From the NCBI GenBank assembly GCA_002746535.1, contig NVWA01000086.1, positions 1 to 43,363 of the forward strand: 43,363 bases of DNA, given 5' to 3'. How positions within the stretch are numbered: the stretch's first letter is position 1; each line of letters opens with the position of its first letter. The translations under genes were made by a program, and so were the position numbers. Origin of the DNA: Planctomycetota bacterium (GTDB lineage Bacteria > Planctomycetota > GCA-2746535). Below the pieces are notes generated by a model. The model made no database searches, was not told the DNA's origin, and saw nothing but the letters and a program-made list of their open reading frames with translations. Of this stretch, positions 34,578 through 43,305 are shown piece by piece.

Positions 34578-35874
34578 GAGACAATCTCCTTTTAATGTTT
34601 GCTTTCACAACAAAATGATCAATATAAGGACTCAACATATTACAAAACAGAATTGCTAACATGACACCTTCTGGATATGCCGGATTTAATATTCTCACTA
34701 TATAAACTATTACTCCTATCATTAGGCCATAGATCCATTTTCCTGTATTAGTAGCGGCAGCCGAAACAGGGTCCGTAGCCATAAATACACATCCAAATGC
34801 AAATCCACCCATTACCAAGTGATAGTATGAAGGCAGTAAAAAGAACGGCTTCACTTGCCCTTCCATAAAGAAACAGGCAATAAAACAACCAGCCCATGAT
34901 GCAACAATTACACCAATAATCATACCGGCCATGATTCTAAATGAAGCGACTCCAACTATTAATAAAAAGATAGCTCCTAACAAACATGCAAGTGCAGAGG
35001 TTTCTCCAATGCTACCTCCCATATTTCCAACAAACATATTCCAAAAACTAAAATTCCCACCTATAGCAGACGCTTCAAATGGAGCACCACTTAAAGCCTC
35101 CATTAATGCTATTTTAGAACCTTCAATAGTTCCTGTTTCTTTAACTTCAGATGCAATCAAGAGTGGTGTCTCACCTGAGAAACCTGATAGCAACACCTTT
35201 GATTTTTCAATAACTGTATATCCTACAACTTGTACATCTTCTTTAATAACACTTGTCCATATTTTATTTCCTGTCATATCTCCTGCATAAGAAAAGAATA
35301 AGAAGGCTCTTGCTGTTAATGCAGGGTTCAAGAAATTCATTCCCGTTCCACCAAAGATCTCTTTTCCAATCACAACACCAAATGAGACACCTACAGCTAC
35401 TTGCCACAATGGAATAGTAGGTGGCAAAACAAGTGCAAATAACATACCTGTAACCAAAAAGCCTTCGTTGATTTCATGCTTACGAATAATGGAAAATATA
35501 ACTTCCCAAATACCACCTACTGCGTAAGAAACAATAATAACAGGAAGAACAATAAATACCCCTTGTACTAAACTTGCTAAACAAGGATGAAGCTTCATTA
35601 TGAATGGAAAGTAACCTTGCCCATTAACTAATAAATGTTGATGACCAGCGTTATACATACCAAACAAAATACATGGTATCAAAGCAACGACAACTGAAAT
35701 CATCATCCGCTTCATGTCAGCTTGATCGCGAACATGAGCTCCTTTAGTTGTTATATCGCCAGGTGTAAAAAGAAATGTATCTTTCGCTTCATAAAGGGGA
35801 TAAAGTTTTTCGAGCTTCCCACCTTTAGTGAATAATGGTTTAGATTTTTCAAAAATATCTAAAAGAAGTTTCAT
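34567..35874 (-). CDS. nqrB: Na+-translocating NADH:quinone reductase subunit B
   Basis: 435 aa with about ten membrane helices, the ion-pumping core. INEGFLVTGMLFALVLPPTI and GTGMNFLNPALTARAFLFFS are conserved helices, and MATDPVSAAATNTGKW is the C-terminal family motif. The covalent FMN motif reads SGFSGETPL: Thr236 is kept, but the expected Ala before it is Glu235, and the usual Asp six residues before the Thr is Ser230. That departs from the D-x-x-S-G-A-T motif used by ApbE. Start and nqrA stop share one base. Confidence 0.95.
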   Translation of the reverse strand: MKLLLDIFEKSKPLFTKGGKLEKLYPLYEAKDTFLFTPGDITTKGAHVRDQADMKRMMISVVVALIPCILFGMYNAGHQHLLVNGQGYFPFIMKLHPCLASLVQGVFIVLPVIIVSYAVGGIWEVIFSIIRKHEINEGFLVTGMLFALVLPPTIPLWQVAVGVSFGVVIGKEIFGGTGMNFLNPALTARAFLFFSYAGDMTGNKIWTSVIKEDVQVVGYTVIEKSKVLLSGFSGETPLLIASEVKETGTIEGSKIALMEALSGAPFEASAIGGNFSFWNMFVGNMGGSIGETSALACLLGAIFLLIVGVASFRIMAGMIIGVIVASWAGCFIACFFMEGQVKPFFLLPSYYHLVMGGFAFGCVFMATDPVSAAATNTGKWIYGLMIGVIVYIVRILNPAYPEGVMLAILFCNMLSPYIDHFVVKANIKRRLSRGS

Positions 35875-37256
35875 TAAATCCCCTCTTCTTCAATGTAGTT
35901 TAATCCATCTTCAATGATGCTTTGAATTTCAACTTTCGAAGGACAAACAAAAGTGCATAACGCAAAATCTTCTGGTGCCACTTCTAAAATTCCTAATTGG
36001 ATTGCTAAATCAAAATCATTTGCCAAGACCGCCTTTACAAGAACGTCTACATAAATATCCATTGGCATAACTCGATCGTACCAACCTGTTGCTACTAATG
36101 CTCGCAAACTACCATTTTTGTTGGTATTTAAACGCCAGTTTTCTTTTCCTCCAAGAAGACTAGAAGCAAATAGCCGCGAATTACTTAATTTATTTACTCC
36201 AGCACTCATCCAGCCTAAAAAATGTCTCTCGCGACCTTCAGGAATAACTGTAAAGCCATTATCACTAAAGCTCATATACATATCAGCTTTCTTTTGACTA
36301 CCCGAAAGAACATCACCCGAAATGATTCTTTGTTCACCGCTTTCAAGAATGCTCTCAAAAAAATCTTTTAAAGAACATCCGAGTTTAACATTATAGTATT
36401 TACGTGAATCTTCTTTTACACCTTGGCCGGCAACGCAAATGATTTTTTCGTTTGGAATCTTGCCGTTTAAAAATAGTTTACCAATTTGGATTAAATCAAC
36501 GCCCTTAATTGACCAAATAGTATCTCCTAATTTAAAAGGATCTATTCTATCAATATGAATGGATGTATTTCCTGAAGGGTGTGGGCCTCCAAAATAATGA
36601 ACTTTTGCTTTTGCATTTGTTAGCACCTCAGGAAGTTCATGCGATTTGTTTTCTTTATCAGACAAACAAAGATGTACACTACCTTCAGTTAATTGATTTA
36701 ATAATTCTAATCCCAGATTAAATGCTTCTTCGTTTTCTTTTATAACAACCGTCAAATTTGGCTGAAAAGGTCCTGTAGCCATTCCATTTACAAAAATTGA
36801 TTTCGGCTTGGAATCTGGTATTGGGATTTTGGAAAAAGGTCTCTCTTGAATATAAGCTATAAAACCAGTATCAAATAAATGTTTTATAAGATCTTCACGC
36901 TTGGAATTAGAAATGCTTTTTAATGTAAACTTTGGGAACTCAATGGCTTCATCACCACTTGACTCAATAAGAATCTTATCAATAGATCTTCTTTCGCCAC
37001 GCACAATTTCTTTTATTACACCGCTTACAGGAGACACAACTTTAAACTCTTCAACAACTTTATTTTCATAAAGCGCTGTTCCGCATTTTACTTTATCACC
37101 AACTTCAATTAATAATCGGGGTTTAACGTTTTTAAATTCTCTACCATGCACAGCGATTAATGCGCTGGTTTGAATAGAATCTAACATAGGCATAGGAGCA
37201 CCTGAAAGATTAAGATCCAATCCTTTTTTTACTATAAATCTTGAGGCAGCATTCAT
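35874..37256 (-). CDS. nqrA: Na+-translocating NADH:quinone reductase subunit A
   Basis: 460 aa, a soluble subunit at the cytoplasmic face. It opens with FIVKKGLDLNLSGAPMPML, and VAVHGREF-like and KVKCGTALYENKVVEEFKVV segments form the biotinyl-lipoyl-like domain. The rest includes SGNTSIHIDRIDP and RALVATGWYDRVMPMDI of the NqrA family. First gene of the nqrABCDEF-apbE unit. An AAGG box is 8-9 bases before the ATG. Confidence 0.95.
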   Translation of the reverse strand: MNAASRFIVKKGLDLNLSGAPMPMLDSIQTSALIAVHGREFKNVKPRLLIEVGDKVKCGTALYENKVVEEFKVVSPVSGVIKEIVRGERRSIDKILIESSGDEAIEFPKFTLKSISNSKREDLIKHLFDTGFIAYIQERPFSKIPIPDSKPKSIFVNGMATGPFQPNLTVVIKENEEAFNLGLELLNQLTEGSVHLCLSDKENKSHELPEVLTNAKAKVHYFGGPHPSGNTSIHIDRIDPFKLGDTIWSIKGVDLIQIGKLFLNGKIPNEKIICVAGQGVKEDSRKYYNVKLGCSLKDFFESILESGEQRIISGDVLSGSQKKADMYMSFSDNGFTVIPEGRERHFLGWMSAGVNKLSNSRLFASSLLGGKENWRLNTNKNGSLRALVATGWYDRVMPMDIYVDVLVKAVLANDFDLAIQLGILEVAPEDFALCTFVCPSKVEIQSIIEDGLNYIEEEGI

Positions 37257-37637
37257 ATTTACAAAGCCTTATTTACTAGTCAAATTAGTTAGAATTAAGG
37301 CGGGAATTTTATATTTGAGGTTTCAAATTGCAATTATCTTACACATTAAATACCATTTAGTATCGAATTTAATATGTACGATCGTATCAAATTAAACATT
37401 TTTTATCATTATCACGTATTTAATCGATTATAAAATTTTAGATTGAACTGTCTCTAGAGTAATATTTTCATATCAATACACAATTCATCCATTTCGAACC
37501 ATTTTTCTAGTTAAGTCACAATAATTTAAGCATTAAAATTAAGCCTTTTTTGAAATTAATGTATAATGCCCCGCCACTTTTAGACGCGTATAAAGAGTAG
37601 TTTACTATCAATAAGAAAGGATCAGGAGGAGACAATT
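37257..37637. promoter_or_regulatory. Divergent promoter region of nqr and ilvC
   Basis: About 380 bases without a gene. On the plus strand a perfect TATAAT (37562-37567) is followed by GCCCCGCC, 70 bases before the ilvC ATG. On the minus strand TATAAA (37313 to 37308) is followed by ATTCCCGCC, 52 bases before the nqrA ATG. Clear -35 boxes were not found for either. No leader peptide with runs of Val, Leu or Ile codons and no riboswitch was recognised. Confidence 0.5.
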
Positions 37638-39113
37638 ATGTCATTAGATTTTAATACAAAGGTTTTTGAAAAAGAAAAAATTCAATTAGCTGAAAAAGAA
37701 GAGTATATTGTTAAAGGCGGAAGAAATTTATTCCCAAAACTTAATGAAGCATTTGAAGGCATCAACCAAATTGGAGTGATTGGATGGGGTTCACAAGGAC
37801 CTGCTCAAGCTCAAAATCTAAGAGATTCTCTTGAAAATACAAATATCAAAGTAGTCGTTGGACTTCGAGAAGGCTCTGCCAGTATGAAATCTGCTGAAGA
37901 AGTAGGATTCACAAAAGAAAATGGTACTCTTGGGGAAATGTATAGCGTTATTTCTGAATCTGAAATGGTTTTAATTTTGATTTCAGATGCTGCCCAAGCC
38001 GATAATTACAAGAAAATTTTTGAGCATGTAAAACCTGGTTCAACTCTTGGGTTTTCTCATGGGTTTATTCTGGGTCACTTAAATAATTCTGGAGATAAAT
38101 TTCCTGAAAACGTAAATGTTGTTGCGGTTTGTCCAAAAGGAATGGGACCATCTGTTAGACGTCTATATGTTCAAGGCAAGGAAGTTAATGGAGCAGGAAT
38201 CAATTCAAGTTTTGCTGTTGAACAAGATGTAGATGGAAAGGCAACTGATATTGCCTTGGGTTGGGCCGTTGCATTAGGATCTCCTTTCGTTTTTCAAACT
38301 ACCATGACTAGTGAATATAAATCTGATATATTTGGCGAAAGAGGCATCTTACTTGGTGCAGTTCATGGTGTCGCAGAAAGCCTATTTAGACGTTATACTG
38401 CTGAGGGAAAATCAGAGCAAGAAGCATTTGTTTTATCCACTGAAAGTATCACAGGCCCTATCTCTAAATCAATTTCAAAAAAAGGAATCATTAGTGTATA
38501 CGAACAGTTAGATTCTGGCAGCAAAGCAATATTCGAAAAAGTTTACAAAGCTTCATACACACCAGCTTTTGATATCTTAATAGAATGCTATGAAGATGTC
38601 GAATGTGGAAATGAAATTAAATCCGTAATTCTAGCAGGCAGAAGACATTCGCGTCTACCAATGGGGTTAATTGACGAAACAAGGATGTGGCAAGTAGGTA
38701 AAGAAGTAAGAGCAAACAGAGTTGAAAATGATATTCCTTTAGATCCATTTACAGCCGGTGTATATTGTGCTGTTATGATGGCCCAAATTGATTTATTAAT
38801 TGAAAAAGGTCATTCATATTCAGAAGTAGCAAATGAATCTGTAATTGAAGCTGTTGATTCTCTTAACCCTTACATGCATTTTAAAGGTGTTAGTCACATG
38901 GTGGATAACTGCTCAACTACTGCAAGATTAGGCTCAAGAAAATGGGGACCAAGAATAGATTACAATCTTTGTCAACAAGCTTATGTTGCCATTGACAACG
39001 ACACTCCTCTAGATGATAAAATATTTAATGATTTTTTAGATCATAAAATACATGGTGTTTTAGAAGTTTGTGCTTCACTTAGACCAAGTGTAGATATTTC
39101 ATTATCTGAATAA
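37638..39113 (+). CDS. ilvC: Ketol-acid reductoisomerase, class II
   Basis: 491 aa, the long (class II, plant and enterobacterial) form. It rearranges and reduces acetolactate or acetohydroxybutyrate in valine, leucine and isoleucine synthesis. The N-terminal Rossmann fold has IGVIGWGSQGPAQAQNLRDS and VCPKGMGPSVRRLY. The duplicated helical domain holds DIFGERGILLGAVHG, where Asp and Glu bind Mg2+, and later KWGPRIDY. The Shine-Dalgarno AGGAGGAG is 6-8 bases before the ATG and is the strongest in the window. ilvB, ilvN and leuA are not nearby. A GC-rich hairpin follows. Confidence 0.96.
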   Translation: MSLDFNTKVFEKEKIQLAEKEEYIVKGGRNLFPKLNEAFEGINQIGVIGWGSQGPAQAQNLRDSLENTNIKVVVGLREGSASMKSAEEVGFTKENGTLGEMYSVISESEMVLILISDAAQADNYKKIFEHVKPGSTLGFSHGFILGHLNNSGDKFPENVNVVAVCPKGMGPSVRRLYVQGKEVNGAGINSSFAVEQDVDGKATDIALGWAVALGSPFVFQTTMTSEYKSDIFGERGILLGAVHGVAESLFRRYTAEGKSEQEAFVLSTESITGPISKSISKKGIISVYEQLDSGSKAIFEKVYKASYTPAFDILIECYEDVECGNEIKSVILAGRRHSRLPMGLIDETRMWQVGKEVRANRVENDIPLDPFTAGVYCAVMMAQIDLLIEKGHSYSEVANESVIEAVDSLNPYMHFKGVSHMVDNCSTTARLGSRKWGPRIDYNLCQQAYVAIDNDTPLDDKIFNDFLDHKIHGVLEVCASLRPSVDISLSE

Positions 39114-39123
39114 TTAAAGACCG

Positions 39124-39147
39124 AGAGGCGTATATGAATACGCCTCT
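39124..39147 (+). terminator. Hairpin terminator after ilvC
   Basis: AGAGGCGTAT and ATACGCCTCT pair perfectly over 10 bp with a 4-base loop, 10 bases after the ilvC stop. The trailing sequence (GTTCTTC) is only moderately T-rich. It is the best terminator-like structure in the window. Confidence 0.65.
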
Positions 39148-39198
39148 GTTCTTCAAACAATCGTCATACCTTCAGACCAGCTTTTTTAGAAAGTATTT

Positions 39199-40158
39199 AT
39201 GGAAAATATTTGTGTTTTAGATGGCTACACGTTAAATCCTGGTGACTTATCATGGTCAGAAATTGAATGTTTTGGAGATCTTACTGTATATGATAGAACT
39301 TCTGCTGAAGAAGTATTTGCGGCAGCACAAGATGCAACAATAATTCTAACCAATAAAGCTATTGTAAATTCAAGTACCATCAAAAAATTGCCCAACTTGA
39401 AATTAATAAGTGTACTAGCAACAGGATATAATATTGTTGATATCCAAGCGGCAAAAGAAAACAACATCTCTGTCTGTAATGTACCTGGCTACAGTAGCAT
39501 GTCTGTAGCTCAACAGGTGATCTCGATGATTTTAGATCACACGAATAATATTTCGAGCTATTCAAACTCTGTAAAAAATGATAAATGGGTAGATTCAAAA
39601 GATTTTACTTTTATTCAAGAACCACTTATCGAACTAGCAGATCTTACCTTAGGAGTTATTGGATATGGTGATATTGCCAAAAAAGTTATTACTATTGCTA
39701 TTTCTTTTGGACTCAAAGTAATAGTTCACACGAGAACGGTTCCTACAGAAAAGTTGGAACAAATATCATTTGTTGGTAAAGATCAATTATTTCATGAAAG
39801 TGATTTTATAAGTTTAAATTGTCCCTGGAATGACCAAACCAATGAAATCATTAATAAAAATTCCATTAGCCAAATGAAGGATAACTGTTTTATTGTAAAT
39901 ACAGGTCGAGGTCAATTAATCAATGAGGATGATTTAGCCAATGCATTAAATAACAATGCGATAGCCGGAGCATCCTTAGATGTACTGAGTCAAGAGCCAC
40001 CAAAAAGAGATAACCCACTTCTTAAGGCGAAAAATATTACCATAACACCGCATATTGCTTGGTCTACTATTGCCGCACGAAAAAGACTGATGACTCAAAC
40101 AGGAAAAAACATCAAGGCCTTCATTGAGGGCAATCCCATTAACGTAGTCAATAGTTAA
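39199..40158 (+). CDS. D-isomer-specific 2-hydroxyacid dehydrogenase
   Basis: 319 aa. The NAD-binding domain has LGVIGYGDIAKKVITIAISF (G-x-G-x-x-x). The catalytic set is Arg in NTGRGQLINEDDL (the substrate Arg lies earlier, near the ATGYNIVD loop), Glu in SLDVLSQEPP and His in ITPHIAWSTIAAR. The layout resembles glycerate/hydroxypyruvate reductases of the HprA group. It interconverts a 2-keto acid and a D-2-hydroxy acid with NAD(H); the substrate is not certain. It lies 85 bp after ilvC beyond the terminator, and its stop is 1 bp from the AraC gene's stop on the other strand. Confidence 0.9.
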   Translation: MENICVLDGYTLNPGDLSWSEIECFGDLTVYDRTSAEEVFAAAQDATIILTNKAIVNSSTIKKLPNLKLISVLATGYNIVDIQAAKENNISVCNVPGYSSMSVAQQVISMILDHTNNISSYSNSVKNDKWVDSKDFTFIQEPLIELADLTLGVIGYGDIAKKVITIAISFGLKVIVHTRTVPTEKLEQISFVGKDQLFHESDFISLNCPWNDQTNEIINKNSISQMKDNCFIVNTGRGQLINEDDLANALNNNAIAGASLDVLSQEPPKRDNPLLKAKNITITPHIAWSTIAARKRLMTQTGKNIKAFIEGNPINVVNS

Positions 40159-40159
40159 T

Positions 40160-41035
40160 CTAAATAACTTTATTTTTCTTTTTATAATCACGTGGTGAAA
40201 TCTTCATGATCTTATGAAATAATCTAGAAAAATATAAAGGGTCTTCAAATCCCAAATGATGGGCAATTTCTTTTATACTCAAATCAGATGCTGATAAAAA
40301 ATGAGATGCTGTCTGAATTTTTAAACGATTAAAGTATTCTATAGGCGAGTATCCAAAGTTCGTTTTGAATTTTCTGACAAAATAAGAAGGAGACAAACAA
40401 CTAAACTCTGCTAATTCAGCTATAGTAATATTTTCTCTAATTTTTTCGTTCATAATATTTAATACGTCCGAAAACCTTTTGTTCGTTTGACTTGAATCGA
40501 AATTATCAAATTTTAGTCGAATCATAATTGAAAATATCTGCCTAATACAGGAGCTTAGATAGTAAGCATTGTAATTACTATATCCTTTTTTTGCCGTATC
40601 ACATATATCACGAAACAAACCCATTATACTTGGAACAATATCAATTTTTAATACGGGATTTTCTACCGTTACTCCTAATAGTTCCCAATACTTTTTACAA
40701 TCGAATCCTTCAACGTGAGACCAATAAATTGTCCAGGGATCTTTTTTATCAGCCCAATATTGATGAGGAATGTCAGATAAACAAAACAAGCAATCCCCTG
40801 CTTTTACCTCCCATACTTTTTCTTTGTACTTAAAGTAACCGACTCCGGAAGTACAATATAATATAGCGGTGAAACTATTAGCTGGACGTTTTAAATTGTG
40901 TCCTAAAGCTAAAGGGAAATATCCAGAAGAAGTCACACATAATTGTTTTAACAATTCATCTTTTAGCTGATTTTCAACCACATCGATAGGGATTTGATAT
41001 AGCTCAACATTTTCTGATAATATATTTATTCGCAC
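40160..41035 (-). CDS. AraC family transcriptional regulator
   Basis: 291 aa from a GTG at 41035 with AGGG 6 bases upstream. The N-terminal half is a cupin-like sensor (TAILYCTSGVGYFKYKEKVW, then KAGDCLFCLSDIPHQYW). The C-terminal ~100 residues are the double helix-turn-helix: ITIAELAEFSCLSPSYFVRK and SIKEIAHHLGFEDPLYFSRL. Regulators of this build usually sense sugars or related small molecules and activate a neighbouring gene. It is divergent from the PhyH dioxygenase gene, its likely target. Confidence 0.92.
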   Translation of the reverse strand: MRINILSENVELYQIPIDVVENQLKDELLKQLCVTSSGYFPLALGHNLKRPANSFTAILYCTSGVGYFKYKEKVWEVKAGDCLFCLSDIPHQYWADKKDPWTIYWSHVEGFDCKKYWELLGVTVENPVLKIDIVPSIMGLFRDICDTAKKGYSNYNAYYLSSCIRQIFSIMIRLKFDNFDSSQTNKRFSDVLNIMNEKIRENITIAELAEFSCLSPSYFVRKFKTNFGYSPIEYFNRLKIQTASHFLSASDLSIKEIAHHLGFEDPLYFSRLFHKIMKISPRDYKKKNKVI

Positions 41036-41038
41036 TGA

Positions 41039-41083
41039 TAGCCCTAAAAGTAAATTTAGTCCATATTTTAGGCTATATAAGCC
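41039..41083. promoter_or_regulatory. Candidate operator between the AraC and PhyH genes
   Basis: TAGCCCTAAAA (41039-41049) is mirrored by TTTTAGGCTA (41066-41075), one extra C aside. The right arm runs into a near-palindrome GGCTATATAAGCC (41071-41083). The symmetry sits in the shared promoter region, where an AraC-type regulator could bind. The left arm also covers the regulator's own ribosome site. Purely positional evidence. Confidence 0.35.
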
Positions 41084-41151
41084 ATTTTAATATCAAAATA
41101 ATCCTTATATTGAGATCATTAGAAAAAAGAATAATAATTGGAGCTCAACAC

Positions 41152-41910
41152 ATGTTATTATCACAAGATCAGTTAGCTGAATACAACGAGAATGGCTACA
41201 TAATCATCAAAAATTTTCTTACAAATGATGAAATAGAATGTCTCCTTAGCGAAAATGACGAGCAAACGCATTTAAATAAATTTAAACATTCTAGAAAAGA
41301 TACCAACGGCAAAGAATCAAAGATCTCCTTGTGGAATCACCCAAGCGATAACATTTATGGGAACATTGCTCGAAGTCACAAATTAGTTGATAGAGTAGAG
41401 GAATTACTTGGTGGTGAAGTTTATCATTGGCATTCTAAAATGATGTTAAAAGAAGCTAAAACTGGTGGTGCATGGGAATGGCATCAGGATTATGGATATT
41501 GGTATAACAATGGATGTCTTACCGCAGATTTAGCATCCTGTATGATGGGGATAAATCATTCAACGAAAGAAAATGGCTGCTTACAAGTTTTAAAAGGATC
41601 ACATAAAATAGGACGAATAGATCATGGCGAAGTTGGAGGCCAAACTGGAGCAAATAAAGAAAGAGTCCAAGAAGCAGAGAAAAAATATGAAAAAGTATAT
41701 GTTGAACTTGATCCTGGCGATGCTTTATTTTTTCACAGTAATTTATTACATACATCTGCACCTAATGAATCTGAACAGTCAAGATTGGTATTGATCTGTT
41801 GCTACAATAAAAAAGATAACTCACCCTTCATAGAAAATAGCGGACACCCAAAATATACACCATTAGTTAAAATCAATGACGATGAAATATTAAGTGTAAT
41901 CAAGGTGTAA
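41152..41910 (+). CDS. Phytanoyl-CoA dioxygenase (PhyH) family Fe(II)/2-oxoglutarate oxygenase
   Basis: 252 aa from the ATG at 41152, which has GGAG 8 bases upstream; an upstream TTG at 41110 is less likely. The double-stranded beta-helix core has the iron triad His111 and Asp113 in WEWHQDYGYW, and His200 in NLLHTSAP. Arg211 and Lys99 are placed to bind 2-oxoglutarate. GYIIIKNFLTNDEI is the typical opening. It hydroxylates an unknown organic substrate using O2 and 2-oxoglutarate. The divergent AraC gene probably controls it. Confidence 0.9.
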   Translation: MLLSQDQLAEYNENGYIIIKNFLTNDEIECLLSENDEQTHLNKFKHSRKDTNGKESKISLWNHPSDNIYGNIARSHKLVDRVEELLGGEVYHWHSKMMLKEAKTGGAWEWHQDYGYWYNNGCLTADLASCMMGINHSTKENGCLQVLKGSHKIGRIDHGEVGGQTGANKERVQEAEKKYEKVYVELDPGDALFFHSNLLHTSAPNESEQSRLVLICCYNKKDNSPFIENSGHPKYTPLVKINDDEILSVIKV

Positions 41911-41940
41911 TTATTAAGGATGTTTAAAGCAAAAAAAAGG

Positions 41941-43239
41941 TTAAATCTGCTTAATAGCAATTACAAGAAGTAATAATACAACAATGGCAATGTAACTGAC
42001 AGGTTCAAAAAAACCTAAGAATTTTTTAGGAATCAAACTCATTAAAGTACCGAGCAAACCTTTTTTTACTTGAGCTAATTCAAAAGAAGATTCACCAACA
42101 ACAGCATGCGATTTATTGGACTCGACTAAAGTATTTTCAACAATACTATTTGGCTTAGTAACTGTTTCTGCTGTTTTCTCATCTTTCTTATCTTTTTTCA
42201 AAATACTTTTATGCAAGGCTTGAATATCAGTTAATATTTGGTCGTAGGTTGAGTAGCGTTTTTTTAAGTCCAAAGCCATCATTTTTTCTGTGAGCACTAT
42301 AGCTTTTTCAGGCAAGCCAAGATCATAATCTCTAATATTATTTATTTTACCCTTTACGACATTTGCAACTATTTCCATTGAAGACTTCCCAAACGCGGCA
42401 TTCTTCCCAGTTAACATTTTAAATAGAGTTGCACCTAATGAATAGATATCTGCCCTGTAATCTACATTCTTAGCGTCTTTTACCTGTTCTGGAGCCATAT
42501 ACAACGGGGTGCCCATACCAGTACCTTCCATTGTTAGATTGCTATCAACATCTGTATCTTTAGCCAAGCCAAAATCAATGATTTTCATTTTCCCTATGCT
42601 GCCAGCTTCAATATCGAAATCTAAAACTAACAAATTATCTGGTTTTATATCCCTGTGGAACACATTGTGGGAATGAGCATATTTGAGTGCATTTGCAACA
42701 GCTTTCACAATTTCTAAACATAAACTCAAAGGCAACGTTTTATGTTCTTTTTGAATCTCACGTAGCGTTTTACCTTCAATGTATTCCATTGCATAATAAT
42801 GTATACTTCCACTCTCACCTAATTCAACGGGCTGAACAATATTTGGATGTTTTAATTTTTGTAACACCTCAAATTCTTTTTTAAATCTTGCTAAAAATCG
42901 ATCATTCATATTTTTATTTGACATGATTTTCAGGGCTACCATTTGACCTGATTTCAAATGTTTGGCTTTATAAACAGCACCCATGTTGCCAGCGCCTAAT
43001 TTACTTTCAATATCATATCCAGGAACTTCAATTGCTTTTGCTTGAGAAGAAAGAATATCTTTTATTTGTGACTTGGTCATGAATCCTTTATCTAAAAGGA
43101 TCTTCCCAAGATTGACTCTTTCACCAGTATCTTTTACTTGCTTATTTTGAAGACCAATAGCCTCTTGCAGACCATCATCAGTAATATAGCCTGCTTCTAT
43201 AGCAAGTTTTCCGAATGCTCCGTGTTCTGTTTTAGCCAT
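41941..43239 (-). CDS. Membrane-anchored Ser/Thr protein kinase with N-terminal MshEN-like repeats
   Basis: 432 aa. Residues 8-31 (AFGKLAIEAGYITDDGLQEA and on to Gln31) and 43-66 (NLGKILLDKGFMTKSQIKDI and on to Gln66) are two copies of the motif seen in GspE/MshE N-terminal domains. The kinase domain follows: glycine loop LGAGNMGAVY (81-90), Lys104 in VALKIM, FHRDIKPDN, IDFGLAKD, GTPLYMAPEQ and DIYSLGATLFKML, all active-site residues present. After a Lys/Glu-rich linker a C-terminal membrane helix (about 410-430) ends the protein. So the kinase faces the cytoplasm, tail-anchored. Targets are unknown. It is a single-gene unit with its own promoter. Confidence 0.92.
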   Translation of the reverse strand: MAKTEHGAFGKLAIEAGYITDDGLQEAIGLQNKQVKDTGERVNLGKILLDKGFMTKSQIKDILSSQAKAIEVPGYDIESKLGAGNMGAVYKAKHLKSGQMVALKIMSNKNMNDRFLARFKKEFEVLQKLKHPNIVQPVELGESGSIHYYAMEYIEGKTLREIQKEHKTLPLSLCLEIVKAVANALKYAHSHNVFHRDIKPDNLLVLDFDIEAGSIGKMKIIDFGLAKDTDVDSNLTMEGTGMGTPLYMAPEQVKDAKNVDYRADIYSLGATLFKMLTGKNAAFGKSSMEIVANVVKGKINNIRDYDLGLPEKAIVLTEKMMALDLKKRYSTYDQILTDIQALHKSILKKDKKDEKTAETVTKPNSIVENTLVESNKSHAVVGESSFELAQVKKGLLGTLMSLIPKKFLGFFEPVSYIAIVVLLLLVIAIKQI

Positions 43240-43277
43240 TTAATAATTTAATCTGTAGTTTAATTGTGGTTGAAATA

Positions 43278-43305
43278 ATTATACAAGTTAAAAAATGAAT
43301 ATCAA
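43278..43305 (-). promoter_or_regulatory. Promoter of the Ser/Thr kinase gene
   Basis: On the minus strand TTGATA (43305 to 43300) and TATAAT (43283 to 43278) are 16 bases apart, a close match to the sigma-70 consensus. It leaves about 30 bases of leader before the kinase ATG. Confidence 0.65.
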
